Below, piece by piece: positions 11,561 through 25,300 of a stretch of DNA of 64,000 nucleotides. This DNA comes from Whitmania pigra (taxonomy: Eukaryota > Annelida > Clitellata > Hirudinida > Haemopidae). Both the position numbers and the translations under genes were made by a program. The notes under the pieces are model-generated. The model searched no databases and was not told where the DNA came from. It was given only the letters and a program-made list of their open reading frames with translations. The stretch lies in assembly GCA_021613335.1 (NCBI GenBank), contig JAJTWR010000471.1, forward strand, positions 359,501-423,500, read 5' to 3'. Positions within the stretch are counted from its first letter, which is position 1; each line of letters begins with the position of its first letter.

Positions 11561-11911
11561 AATCGCGAATACTTAGCGAGGATTTTGTTTGTTTTCGTAG
11601 TAAGTTTAGTTTTATTTATTTCACTTGTGTACTTGTACACAACAGCAGATGCTTGTACTTGAATCTCCGTTAAGGGGTGAACATACCCGAAGCAACCAGC
11701 AGACCAAATTTCAAGTGTTAAGCCATCAGATCAAATAGCCGCAAATATACATATACTTGAGACAATGTCATTTCACATCTTAAGTCCTTTTTATGAAAAT
11801 CAAATAAAGCCAGTTCTTCACACAACCAAGATCAGCAGTTGATATGGTGCAATCTTACAATCATGACCAATAATAAAACTCACTAACAACGTAAAAAACT
11901 GCCGAAAGTCA

Positions 11912-13933
11912 TCAGACTTTTAATTTCTTCGCAACTTCGGTAATTCCACTTACAAGGGCATTTGTGTCGATGTCCAAGCGATTTAGTAGTTCGGTATTTA
12001 TTTGCAGAGAATTACAACTCTCGCTATCTTTTCCATTCTGTTGAGTTTCGATTTTTGACTCGGGCCTTTCTTTGATGTACTGCTTGACGTAATTGTGAAG
12101 ATCTTTTTTCATGACGGTTTCTTCGAGAGCACTGACTTGATTGTTGACGTACATGATCTTTGTCAGATAAGGCAACACGAAGATGATTTGAACTCCGAGG
12201 AAAGGCACGATTGATGTCAACTTGGTGTTGTAAGGATACTGCAGCGTCAGAACGACTAATAGCAAGAGGAACAACAGTGAAAGGACCCACAACAGTTTCA
12301 AGAAACATGCATAAAGAAGAGATCGCGAGTTTGGAATGTAAAAATTTTCGATGAGATCTCTCGGAAGGAAGATTTCTTTGTTTTGTTTAATGATAAGGCA
12401 TTGGAATTCCTCAAAGCAAATGCTAAACAAAGACTCTTTGATGCTTTTGTATTTGGCATAAGCTGGATCAAACACTGACGTTAAAAAGTGTATAAATAAT
12501 GCGATTGGTATCAACCAGGGAGACACGACATCAATGTTGGCAAAGATACCGAGTCCTACCATGTATATGAGATAGGAAAGAAACACACCACCCAGGAAAA
12601 CAAAGTGGATGACGGTGAGCAAAACTGTAATATACTGCAAAACTATCCCACAACTTGTATTGCAGAAACGGTGGAAAATTTGAAATGTGGCTTGGAGGGG
12701 CTTATTGGGGTCCGGTGACATTGTGTTCACTTTCTTTTTGCCCCAGATCGAGGCAATGGAGTATAACGCAAAAAATGGCACTAAAGCTGTATAGATAAAT
12801 TCAAAAATTGAATAATAATAAATTCCTAGGTCTTTCCTACAAAATATCCACCCAATATGGCCGATGACGTTGATAAAGACTTTCTGAGAATCATCTAATC
12901 TCTTTATAGTACTGGCCAACTTATCGTAATAGACTCTGAGAAAAATTCCCCAAATTCCGTAGAAACTAAGAAAAAGGCAAATTGTGAAAATTGTCCTCAG
13001 GAAAATAACGATGTTCGAATGACTTTTCTTTCCAATTCCGATGACATCAAGAAATCCACAGCGTTCACGAAGAGCAATCAGAGCTTCAGGTGTTTGAATT
13101 CTGACCCATCTTTCCGTGTTTTCGACGATGCGGTTGAAAACGTCCATTTTGATTTCTTCTACAGTTTTATGGAAACCTGCTAAACGCCTCACCTGAACTT
13201 GCTGGAAGGACTTTTTATAGAGTTTATAAAAGTGAACAATTCCAATGAGATATATGAAACACATGAGCACTATGGGACCATACCAAACCAGTTCATAGGC
13301 ATCACTGTAAGATTGATCGCAGACATAAATTGATCCCCCAGATGGTGCACAACAATCAAATCCGACGCCTTTCTTACCGTATACGCTGTGTTCAAAGGCA
13401 AAGACACTCCTACAAATTATTGAATCTTGAGTATCGACATTGATTGAAGATTCATTGGCGGTGATGTTCTCTGTTATATATTTGCCAATAGAGTGAATGG
13501 CCAAACTAGGTGGAAGAGATTCCAAGCACTCATAGGTGGAAGAGTTCAAATTAATTTCCATGTTTGCTGTCTGAATCGTAAGCAAACCCAGTGAGAGAAT
13601 TCTGTAGTCAATTGGAAGTCGCAACAGATTTTTGCCTTTTCCTGCGGCCCAAACCCAAAGATCTGGTTCGAAAGTGTCATTCATTTGTATGTCGAACGTG
13701 TTGACAGATCCGTTGTTGTTTGTGTATTTCAGTCTGAAGTACACCATGTAGATTGTGCCGCTGGAAGTATTGCTCTTGAAATAATGGCGGAGCAAATTGG
13801 TGGTCATGTTGTTGGCGAGAACGATGGCACATGAAGTAGACGTTGCATTTTCTGCTTGAGTCGAGTTTTCCGGTGATGCAAAGGTAGAAGCGGTCATAAG
13901 CAGAACTGATATGAAAGCGGCAATGCTCTCCAT
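11912..13933 (-). CDS. Unrecognised multi-pass membrane protein, 673 residues
   Basis: One uninterrupted exon. The first about 19 residues are a plausible signal peptide (MESIAAFISVLLMTASTFAS). An extracellular-type region of about 200 residues follows, with many N-x-S/T sites and cysteines, including a CC pair in GFDCCAPSGG. The membrane segments lie at about residues 220-240 (PIVLMCFIYLIGIVHFY), 310-335, 372-400, 430-460, 465-490, 550-575 and 585-605. A cytosolic-looking stretch 245-305 contains KTVEEIKMDVFNRIVENTE. The C-terminal 70 residues are charged. The fold resembles no family I can name with confidence; the layout (glycosylated ectodomain, then 6-7 helices) could be a receptor or channel, which is only a guess. 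Lack of introns contrasts with its neighbours and might mean a retroposed copy. No poly-A tract is seen to confirm that. Confidence 0.75.
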   Translation of the reverse strand: MESIAAFISVLLMTASTFASPENSTQAENATSTSCAIVLANNMTTNLLRHYFKSNTSSGTIYMVYFRLKYTNNNGSVNTFDIQMNDTFEPDLWVWAAGKGKNLLRLPIDYRILSLGLLTIQTANMEINLNSSTYECLESLPPSLAIHSIGKYITENITANESSINVDTQDSIICRSVFAFEHSVYGKKGVGFDCCAPSGGSIYVCDQSYSDAYELVWYGPIVLMCFIYLIGIVHFYKLYKKSFQQVQVRRLAGFHKTVEEIKMDVFNRIVENTERWVRIQTPEALIALRERCGFLDVIGIGKKSHSNIVIFLRTIFTICLFLSFYGIWGIFLRVYYDKLASTIKRLDDSQKVFINVIGHIGWIFCRKDLGIYYYSIFEFIYTALVPFFALYSIASIWGKKKVNTMSPDPNKPLQATFQIFHRFCNTSCGIVLQYITVLLTVIHFVFLGGVFLSYLIYMVGLGIFANIDVVSPWLIPIALFIHFLTSVFDPAYAKYKSIKESLFSICFEEFQCLIIKQNKEIFLPRDLIENFYIPNSRSLLYACFLKLLWVLSLLFLLLLVVLTLQYPYNTKLTSIVPFLGVQIIFVLPYLTKIMYVNNQVSALEETVMKKDLHNYVKQYIKERPESKIETQQNGKDSESCNSLQINTELLNRLDIDTNALVSGITEVAKKLKV

Positions 13934-14494
13934 ATTTTTGTTTTAATCCAAGATTTCAGTTCACACGCGAACAAATGGTAAAGGTCTCTACAATCATTAG
14001 TTCGCTGAATTAACTAAATGTGTCCATTGTCCATTGTGCGTTTGAAAGGTACATTAAAAGCTACGTCTTAAATAACAAAATCTGTAATCTGAACAAGAAT
14101 GTAATAATTCTAAATTAATATTGAAAGAAACGAATATCGTTCAGAACTCACCGCAAAAGAAGCACTTACCTGATTCGACACCTGGATAAGTTTCTTCCTG
14201 CTATGAATAATGAACGCACTGTTTATTATTTAACATTCTTTGTGATTATGTATGCTTGTGCTTCGTGTGGAAGACAAGCATGCCTTTTTTGATCCTACAG
14301 TTAATATAAAGAAATGTTCCGTTTGAGTAATAAAAGACATCAAACATTAGTTTGGAATGAAAGTAATGCCGAATTGTCCCTGGCTTCTATTGTAAGACAA
14401 GCTAACAGCAACACTAAAACTACTACTATGCCAGATAACCATTTGTTCAAACAAAATCGAATTACAATGCAGAGAGCTGATTCACCTGTGGATT
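13934..14494. other. Upstream of the membrane-protein gene, no gene seen
   Basis: AT-rich. A 64-codon frame at 14314-14508 (+) has no motif and runs into a SINE, so it is not called. Confidence 0.4.
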
Positions 14495-14672
14495 GGCTTG
14501 CGAGTTAGCTCAGAGGTTTGTGAAAGCAACACTCGTTTCATGTGGTGTTCGCAACCCAGCTCATACCGCCAGGGAGCGCCCTCAACAACCTATTCAGATA
14601 CATAAGGTACTCAAAAAATCGGCTAAACAAAAAGTCCAAATCATCTGAGTTATGCAACGGACTATAATCAAA

Positions 14673-14703
<31 letters not shown>

Positions 14704-14705
14704 AT
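14495..14705 (+). mobile_element. tRNA-derived SINE
   Basis: The head resembles a tRNA with pol III boxes: A box GTTAGCTCAGAGG near 14504 and B-box-like GTTCGCAACCC near 14546. The body has TTCAGATACATAAGG then CAAAAAATCGGCTAAA. The tail is an (AAAT)n run at 14664-14704. A second, headless copy of the body lies at 62301-62350, confirming a dispersed family. Confidence 0.75.
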
Positions 14706-16313
14706 CGGCTAAACACAAAACGCAGATGACCATCACAGTTGGTAATTTCATTCTATAAATAGATCTAAAAAGGAGCAGCTAAATGGTTCAGAATTTCTCC
14801 CAGAGTCGTCGAAATACCAATGGCTTTTGAATCTTAATAATAAAACAAAATTGTTCGCATTTCTACCTAATTGCAACTGATTAAAGTTTGAATATCTGTG
14901 AACTTAAGAACTCTCTTAAACCTTAAATCTCATGGCTAAAATACGTTAACCTCCAACACGTAATCGTCAGTCGGTGAGCTGAGAACACATTCAACAAAGT
15001 GTGCACGACAAACAAACAAAAATATCCCAAGAATATTTTATTTGGTAATTTCCATGCAAAGCACATTCATTCTTTCATAGGTTCACAACCAAATGACGGG
15101 TTGACTTTTGCACGGTAGCAAGTTTATTTGTGCCAGCAAACGTTGGATCGAACCAGGGACGTCCGTTTCAGCATTTCCCAAAGGGGAAAGGAGGGGTATG
15201 GAGAAAACGCTCGCACTTAAGGACTTGACCTTTTTTCACATCTAACTTCAAATTAGGTTCCTGAGCCGAACAATTTTTTTAGGAAGCTAATTCACTAAGT
15301 AATATCAAAGTTATGTTGGAAATTTAGGAGACAGATTACCAAAAGGTATAAACCATTCTAAAAATAATAAAATATGAATTCCCTTTTAACAATAACGAGT
15401 TTCGAATTGACCAACAGATGACATCGATTCAGCTTCTCCAAGTAACTGGAAACTGGAAACATTTTTTACCTCATATTATTTTAGTTTTGATCCTTCAAAA
15501 CCTAATAACAATTTTTAAAATTCTAACAAATAAATTGATGGAAACAATTTATTATGCTCCTCACAACTGAGACATATTGAAGAAATGTAAAAATTATTTT
15601 GACTACAATTAAGAAGAATAATTAAAAAACATACTTGATCTTCCTTCAGCTGCTAATTTTAAAATAACTTTATAATTGGTCAATTTAACTGATTGAATAA
15701 CTCCTAAGCAAACTGCAACAAATGTTTAGTGATGCGACACATTCGGAAATATTTTCAACTGATACCTTCAAATAATTAAACAGGCACAAGTGTCAACAAT
15801 TTGCAGTAATTAGAGGTAATTTGGGAGGCAAAATTAACCTGAACAAGTGACCTAATTAATTAATCACTAGCCTAATGAATCCACAAGGAGAATGCCATAA
15901 TAATGGCATGATAAAACAAGTCATGAATGACTGAGAAAAAAAGATTTAATAATTAATAAATGCAAAACAACATGATGAATTGCAACAAATCAAAACAAAT
16001 AACAACTTCATAAGCATAAGACTGATGAGAACAACTCATGATAAATTGGTAGAAATGCTTTCAACTACAAGATAACAGTTAATTAGATAACCATTCAAGT
16101 GAAGTTTTAAATTGAAAACAGTGAAAAGATGAAATTAAAACCTAAACAATTAGAAGAATGTTGGGCTGAATATAATGTGGAATGTAATGCTGTTAACCAT
16201 CCAAATGTTGTTTAATGAAACATTTAAAGTATTAACCATCAAAAAATGAAATTCACCGGAACATGTAACCTCCAGTAGCAGATAAAAGTCATTTCAAGGG
16301 AGGAAAACAGTTG
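14706..16313. other. Intergenic, no gene seen
   Basis: AT-rich without supported coding frames. 15160-15240 contains a dispersed-repeat-like GC-richer patch (GGGACGTCCGTTTCAGC, CAAAGGGGAAAGGAGGGG). 16130-16313 leads into the 3' end of the ABCA gene. Confidence 0.4.
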
Positions 16314-19300
16314 TTATTCATCACTGGATGACTTCTGGAAGCAGCAGCAAATGCTCCTGCACTTCCGTTTTATGCCACCTTTCCTCAATTCCTCGTCAGA
16401 ACGTTGAGTTCGAGCAAAGTTGATAAAAATCTGCTCCAGAGTCGCCTGCCCGACCGAGTAATCATCCAGTTTCAGAAGCTCTTTCGAGCTCTCCAGCAAA
16501 CCAAATATGTTTCCCAAAGTGGCACCTGGAATTGACTTTTCGACTCGATAATTCAGCATGCCCTCCCCCTCGAATTCCAGCATGCTTCCAGGGAATTGGG
16601 TCGTCACAAACTCTTTGGCATCTCTGATGAGAAGGGAATTTGTGCTCTGATCAAGGATCTGAGACGTCTTTAAGACGACCGAATATCCGGCACCAAATTT
16701 TGACTTGAGGTGCTGGGGACTGCCGAGGCATTTGAACCGTCCATTCACCATGATAGCCAGTCTCGTGCAGAGGGCTTCACATTCCTCCATGCTACCAAAA
16801 TGATATGAATTCAACATGAAGCTCTTATGATTTTTTATTATTTTACTTGTTATTCTGAAATAATTATTATTTTTTTATTTGAAAAGATTTTAGAATCACC
16901 ACATATGTTGCCTTATTAAATATCAGTTGTTAACAATGTAACAAAAGCAATAAGCCCATAATTAGTAAATACTCACAAATTAAAAAAAACTAAATAGCAA
17001 AAACAATTAATTTTTTAATAAATGCAAATAACTTAGCCACTCCCTTTACATCATTTCACAAACAAAAAAATTAAATAAAAAACTCTGTGAAAGTCGGGTT
17101 TAAACCTATGAGATGTGAGGATAATAGTGCTGCCACTGTCCCTGACAGCTGAGACAGAGTTCCACAGTTCCCTTCGAGCCACTGGATCCATGCCAGCACT
17201 CGGTTCATCGAGGAACACCAAAAGTGGATCCCCCACCAATGCAATTGCAACACCGAGCTTCCTTTTGTTTCCTCCACTTTTGTTAAATGCAAATGATTAA
17301 ACTCATTGTAATTAAAGCTGATTACAATCAAAACTAATCAAAATTATATTTAAAATATATTATTATTGAATGTTATAATTAAACATACAAAGGAATTATA
17401 AATATTTAAATAGAAAATTTAAGGTGGACATGTCCAAGTAGACTTTCAAATTAGCTGGAATTAAAATGCTTCTCATCAAATTAATCTTAAATCATTGCGT
17501 GTTAAAAAAACTTCAAAGCATAGGAAACCTGAGTTTTCCAGCCATTTTGTTGATGTATTTAAAAAGTGTCAGTTTGTTAGTGAGCTCAATTATGAGCTTT
17601 TCTATCCTCTTCTGTGGTATGCCCCTCAATCTGGCATGCAGTTCAAGATTTTCCTTGACCGTCATCTGGTCGATAAGCGCATCAAATTGAGGACAGTAAC
17701 CGACATATTTTCTTGTCTGAGCCAAATGTCGAGCGACATCAATTCCTCTGATAAAGACATTTCCTCCACTGATCATCTCATCTCCTGTCAGCATCTTAAA
17801 TGTCGAAGTCTTTCCAGCTCCGTTGATGCCGAGGAGTCCGAAGCATTCTCCTCTTGGAACCTTGTTGAAAATATGTGATTTGTCAATTGAAATTTTGCTT
17901 TCATTTGTAATTATAATTATCGACATCATCTAAAGTCATCTCATTTGAGTCACTAGGTTTGACAGTATTGACAACAACTTCTCTTCGTGTCATTAGTATT
18001 CTTCTCACCTTCAAACAAAGCTTGTTCACTGCCAAAAAGTTTCCTGAATATCGTTTGGTCAAACATTTCAGCACCAGAACGTTATCATCCGAAGCCAGCT
18101 CAGATTGGTCCAACTTCAGCACGTTGGACTTCTCTTCAGAAACATCATTGTCGTCCTCTCTCAGGTTTGAATTGCTAGGATGAATTGACGTATCATCATC
18201 AACCAGTAGTACTTGAGGCGACAGTTTCATCTTAATGCTGTTGATGATGTCTGATTCGACCACAAACAAAACCACAAAGAACACCAGTCCTTGAATGGCC
18301 ATGAATGTCAATGATCTTCCGATGCCAGGATAATTCCAAGAAAACACATCCTGTTGAGTCGGCAGGCAGTTGTCTCCGCAAGTATCTGCGTGTCATGAAA
18401 ACAAAATATTAGTTGGCAATGGATACGAAATCATTTGATTTTTACAATTATATGTAATTTCTGATCTATTTCACACCTGGACAACAGGGACTAGTGGTTC
18501 GATTATTGCAACCTCTAGGATTTAACACTTTGCAGAGTTCCGAATTCTGATAATTTGCGAACAAATCCTGAAGAACTTTTTCAAAGCAGAAGTTTGGGAA
18601 GAGAATGTAAAAGAACCACTCCAGTCTGTTCGCCAAATCCATCAGGTTCAGTTGAGGAGTTTTTAAGATGAGTACTGCAAGTGCTGAAGCTGTGCCTTTA
18701 AAAATAATTTTAAAAATTTGATCTGTTAAATCTGATAATCAAGTATCAATAAATTTGATAATCAAATAAACTATTAAAATACCAATAAAGATGCTTACCA
18801 CAAACTATTAAATTACTCGTAAAGATATTTATCACAAACTATTAAATTACCCGTAAAGATGTTTGTCACAAACTATTAAATTACCCGTAAAGATGTTTAT
18901 CACAGTGGACCAAACAAAGCCAGAAGACCCTTTTGAGAAGAAGAATGACAGAAGGTAAGTGGAAGGAAGAACTGACCAGCCATATAGCAGAAGTCCCAAA
19001 AAAATGTATCTTGAAAAAAAAAAAGATTATACTTAATTCAAGCTTACAATTTATTTGTTATTGTAAAATCTTTTATGATTCGTAGATGGAAATTTTAAAT
19101 ATCTTTAGTCCTTACCCTGGATTAACTCCTGATGAAAATCCATCCATTTGAAATGCCACGATCACAACAATCACCAAAGCCGATGGAATGAGGAAGTTGA
19201 AATAGTCCCAAATGAAAGCGGCAAGCCAAAAGGTGCCCGACGTTGCTCCACTGACATACTGACTGCTTTTTGCTCCAGAGACCCTCTCGTTGATCAGAAA

Positions 19301-22300
19301 CACAACAAAGGTGGCAATCAAGAAAGCCAAGCCAAACATGACCAGGTAGGAAAAGGTGAATCCCACCATGCTCGTGGTGTTCCTGCTCTTTGTAGCCCTG
19401 GCTTCGGCAGACCAGGGCAAAGGGTGGTTGATGGTGCTGATTTTGGTGGAGGCTGAAGCCGGGGAGGAACATTGAAGCCAGCCATTGTCAATCAAGGACA
19501 TAGCCATTGCAGTGGTGTGATAAGACTCGTCATTGTAAAATCCCATCAAATAATCAGGTCCGACTTCTGCTGCCAGTTGATATTTTGTTCGGTAGTCGTA
19601 GAAATTCTCCTGTGCCAGTTTAACTATATACCTGTCCATGTCTTTTTCGTCCGTGTATTCGAACGACTGATTGTTCAGGTAAACGTAGGTGCCCCTAACC
19701 TTGCGGATTGTTTTTTCAAAGCAGTCGAGATATGGTGAAGTGCCATTGGGGTTAGCAAACAGTGTGACTGGATTCTTGTACTTGGCAAGATCAAGTGTCA
19801 GTGGAGGGGGATCTAGCTTCTTTGGAATTGCAAAGGAAATGAGACAAGCAATGATTGCAAAAGATACTGGAACAATGATTTGAATGAGAGATATCAGCCT
19901 GTTTCTCCAGGTGTGCAGAAATTTCTTGTGCAGCAGTGCATACATCTTCAAAAATATCAGCATTAAGCCTTCAACTCTTTTGCTTTGAGAGTCTTCAACA
20001 ACTGAATATTAGAAATATTCATGATGAATTAAATTAATTTAAGCAATAAAATATTGTAATCTATTTCTAAGATAAAGAATGACATCATAAATATGTTGAA
20101 TTGCTCGAACCATCACACCAAGGTCCAAATTTCTGTCTTATTGATAACACTTCAGAATGTTATTGAAATCAGTTTTAGGTTAAGTGTGGCATGCAAATAA
20201 GTTCATAGTAATCATTAAACATTGAAGTGCTTTATTAAAAACTTTAGGGCCACCAAATATTACATAATCGGTTCAACTTTAACTGTGAACATTTAGTGAT
20301 TGCAGGTCATGACTAAAATTCTTCTGAAACATAGACTCTATGTTGAGAAGCATTTAATTTAGTCTTATGAGGTAAAATTTTAATCTGAGAAAGTTGAGGA
20401 TGCTTTAGAATGTTATGAACCTGTGGTTCTGGATGACCCAAAGTCGTGAGGATCATGGAGTGCCAATGGCTCTTTTAAGGCTGCTTCCTCTTCATTGTCC
20501 CGTTCACAAAGTTCCCCCACTCTAGAAAGAAATTTTTTAAATCAATAAAAATATGACATCGCTTATGTTTTATTTAATAATATTTTGTCGAATGTATGGT
20601 AAATTTCCAATCAAAATTTAACTTTAAACTCACTTGATGAAAACCTCTTCAAGTGTTGTCACGGAAGCTCCGAAACTTGCGATCCCAAGTTCATCTCCAT
20701 TTTTTTCCATTTGAGTGAAGAGTGTGGAAAAGGTGGACGAACGTTCCTTTGGAAGGATGTACGTCAATTCTGCACCAGCACTGCTCTCCAGCTGTGCATC
20801 TTCGACATTTGTCTTGATTAGTTTATCGACCTTAGCTGGATCGCATTCACCAGTTTTCACCATCGTTAGGTGATACCCTATACCTGGGTTGGAATAATTT
20901 GCACAAAATTAGAAATAACGATTTTTCTAACAAAAAATTACATGCTTTTGAAAGCTTTTAATTAAACAGTGAAATGGAGAGGAAGCTTTTTGTCGATTTG
21001 CAAATTGAAAAATTAGTTTCACCGACAAATTACCATATTTTCTCTTCAGAAATAGGGATGAGCCGTAACAATGCACTGCACCATCTGCCATGATGGCAAT
21101 TTTATCACCAAGATAATCAGCTTCATCCATGTAGTGAGTGGTCAATATCATAGTCCTTCCCTTTTGCTGGGCTTTCAAAACATCCCACATGTGTCTTCTC
21201 ACTTCTGGGTCCATTCCCGATGACGGCTCATCCAAAATCACAAACTAGAAGCAAAATTTAAAGGGGATTTTTCCACATGCAAATTAATGTTCTGACTGAC
21301 TTAGTATAACCAAAAATTGTAAAACTGTAAATAAAAATATTAAAATCAAAAACCCAATAGAAGTCTGCAAAAGCAAGGAACAACCAACCCTGGATCCACC
21401 GATGAGAGCAATTCCGACAGACAGCTTTCTTTTCATTCCACCTGAAAGAGCCTTTGTAAGCACATTGCTTTTATCTTCCAGTCGAAGAAGTGCTATCATT
21501 TTGTCCACTTCAGATCCTATCTCGTATTTGTCGAATCCCTTAAGCTGATGACGACGTTTTATGACATTTTTTTAGTCATAATGAGATGTGGACATTAATA
21601 TCATTTATCATGAAATTCATCCATTGAAGCCTATCACATTGGCTCTAAAGTGAGCATAATGATCTGATAAACAGGATCTGACCTGATATTAGACATGATT
21701 ATGTCTAATTTCATATTCATAGTTAATTAATTATTTAATCAAGGCAAACAACTTAATTTACTTCAGAAAAAAATTGGAGATGCTCCTCAACAGTGAGAAC
21801 ATCAAAGAGAATGTTGAACTGAGGGCAAAGGCCAAGGCTCTGCCGAATGTTATCCATATCCTGTCTTATGTTGAAACCATTGATGAAGGCAGTACCCTTG
21901 GTTGGGGGCATAAACCCTGATTCATTAAAAAAAAAATAACAATTCAGAGACATTTTATCCATTTCTTAAAAAATGTGAATTCAAAAGACATAAGTCAATG
22001 ACTTAAAACAATTTTATATGGTTAAATAGAATTTATAATCCAGCCAAAGTGGAAAAATAAATTCCTTGTGGACAAAATAAAAATCTGAGCCAATGTCTGC
22101 AGTCCATCCTCTTCAAGATGACATAAAATGACAGTGCTTTTACAAGGATTTTGGGTACTTTATGAATGTCCGAATAGGTCACTCAACCTTTTATTTAGTG
22201 TCCCTAGCCAAGGGTGCGAAGATAGGTTGCTAACATGACAAACATTACGAATGCTGTCACCACCATTGCATGCAGGAACCACTAAGAACCCATAAAATAC

Positions 22301-25300
22301 AGTGATATGAAAAACTGATCAAACAAAATTTCTAAAGAACATCCCTAATTCTAAGCTTTGACTAATAAAATTGAGCATTAAACAATATTTACAACTAATA
22401 AAACATCAAATGTTTATTGCATCAACAACACACCTGTCAACATGGACATTGTGGTTGTTTTGCCAGCTCCATTGTGACCGAGGAGTGCCGTTATTTTTCC
22501 CTCGCAAATGTCCAAACTCAAGTCATTCACTGCAGGCTTTGACGTTTTGGAGAATATCTATACAAATCACAATTAATCACATTGGCCTTGTGGATTTTAC
22601 CATACTAATCTTCTAGTTATGAAATGGGCCTTAATATGATACTACCCCCACACATACACATACACACACATCACATTGGCAAAACTTTTACATGGATAGT
22701 GGATGGCAAAAGCCAAAACTTTGCTGCATACCTTGGTCAGATGTCTGATCTTGATTCCCACCTCACATGTTTGAGGATTGGGCTCAAAAAGGTGTTCCCT
22801 AGAGCCATAGTTAGGGGATTCTTCAAAGAGATAATCCATGTCATCACTTGATCTTCCACCACACCAGTATTTTTTCTTCAAGGTGACATTAAAGTTTGTA
22901 CATTTGAAATATTTCACTAAATTTCATACAGTTTTTGTAAATATGCTTCACAATCACCACAGAAAAGTGTGATTCAAAATGGCAAAGATAGATTTGAATG
23001 CTTAATATTATTCATAAATTTATATTTCAATTGATAACATTTATTTCACCTTTCTCAAATTCAAAGGCTTTGAGTGACTGAGTGAATATAAATTACCTGG
23101 AATGGAAAGTAGAATGGTTTTGGTGTTCCAAACTCTCCAGGTCTGATGGAATCAACATACCACGTGATGATGGCAAATATGACGATGTCAACAACAAGCA
23201 TTATCATTGCGTGCAACATCGAATAGGTATCGTAAGTATCAGGTCCCCAATTCAATTTATTCCACTGCACTCCAACACCTTAATTGCAAGATATTATACA
23301 TCAACATTAATTTATTAACATATCACACTTAATTATTTCATAGCTACATTATTAAACCATTGATTTATAATCATCACCAATGCAATATTACAATTTGGTC
23401 CTACTCATCAAGTTATGCTAAGGACGCTAATTTAAAAAAATACTGAAGAAGAACTCAGAGGCAGACGAGACCTACCAATTCCTTCAAACTTCGAAATGGC
23501 TCTGCAACCGAGCGACATTGCAAGGTTGGGAATTAAAGAGACGAGAATCTTGCCAGTGGTTCCCATGGTATCAAAATAGAAGTAAAGGAAAAATTGGGGG
23601 AAATATGTCAGAAGAAATCCTATTGCTCCAGCTGCTGCAGCTGAACTGGCTGAAATTGAAGTAGTAATGGATATTAAATGGAATAAATAACAATTAAATA
23701 TATTTAACTAAATGATTAATATGGTTAACTTAATATTAAGGTTAATAAATAAATATAAACATATCAATATCACACGTAACATAAAGGTTTAAAACATTAA
23801 TAATTTCAGTATATCAAGTCATAATTAAATGTAATCCTAATGATTGCTCATAAATTTTGACATAAGTTTGTCAAAATGCTACATCATAATTTTGGTTACC
23901 TTTGTTAAAAAACGTTGTGATTGCAAAACAGAAAGAGATGATTGACAGAGTATATAAAAAGAGGAAGACAAAAGTGATGGCAGGATGGGTGTAGGTAATG
24001 ACAGCAGCTCCTCCAGGCTTGACATGGAAGAGTATCGTCATGAAAATGACTGATATAAGCATCAGGATGGCATACTTGAAGAGCCATGCAAACCAGTTTA
24101 TCAAACTGCTTAGTCCAAGAAGCTTCATGTATTCCTGCAAACATTGGCAATTCATCGTGTTCATTTTGAACTGAATAGATGGTGATTCACGATAAACCAA
24201 ATCTTGAACAACGACAGTTATGAAAGCATAATCAAAGGCAGATTGATTCAGTTCAAACATGTTACTTCATTCACAAAAGTACAACAAATTCAGTAATACA
24301 TTTTTGCTTCTCTTTTAGTATTCTCCATTCGAGATGATAAATCGAAGTTGAGTATGCGCATTGCAATGGCAGGCATTAAAAATTAGTTACATTTATATTC
24401 ATTTATGCAATTACAGAAGCATAACATTACATTTGAATTTGTTTCAGTAAACCATTATTTTTCATCAATGACATTTGTCAGTAATAAATTATTATTCTAC
24501 AGTCACAAACATTATGGCAAACAACATCAATGCCCCATTTACCTTCAACCTTTTCTCTTTTTCATAGCAAACCTCGCTGCATATCGATGGAGCGATGACA
24601 ATGAAGCTGAGCATGATGATGAAGGGGAATTGTGTTTGCAAAATGAAAACAAAAGCATCATCGAAGTATGGAGGAAATGCAAATTTCTTCAAAAGAGTTT
24701 TTTTATTATCTGGGTCACTCTTATTGATCCCAGCTATTATGCTAAAATCAATTGCTCTCTGTATGGTCAAGAATCCTTCCCAGTAATATCCTTTCAAAGG
24801 CAATTAGATTTTGAATAATCATTCTAGCATTTCAAAACTATTCAAACAAACTCACCAGGGATAGTTCCCCCTTTTGTAGAATTTTTCTGACGAGGCCCAA
24901 CAAGGGCCGTAAATGGCATCATGGCCTCCGTGAGCCAATCACCAATATTTGGAGTTCCAAACATCCCTGCCAGCTGCTCTGCCCGAAGTCGTACTTTGTA
25001 CGTTATGTTTTCGGTGAAACCACTTTCATTATAAGATGTTGGTAGAAACACAATTCCACCAAAGAATTTTAGTGTTTTATTATTGATTTTAGTATCATTT
25101 GAAAAGGCATTTTCTAAGTCAGTCTCTTTGTCGAATCCTTGACCTGAAAGTGTTTAGGGCTATTGCAGCACTTATTAGAAACATTGTTAAAACGAAATGG
25201 TTTGGGCAATATTTACACTATTTACTAATTCTCTAAACCTACTTTCACTTAAGTTCAATAATCTGGATGCTGTTTTCATGGTATTTTCCGTTACATTATT

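Noticed and set aside
12024..12308. Second frame inside the 673-residue membrane protein gene
   Set aside because: Lies within a longer, clearly membrane-protein-like frame; an out-of-frame shadow.
19148..19456. Plus-strand open frames opposite the ABCA exons
   Set aside because: Antisense shadows of conserved ABCA coding sequence, with no independent motif.
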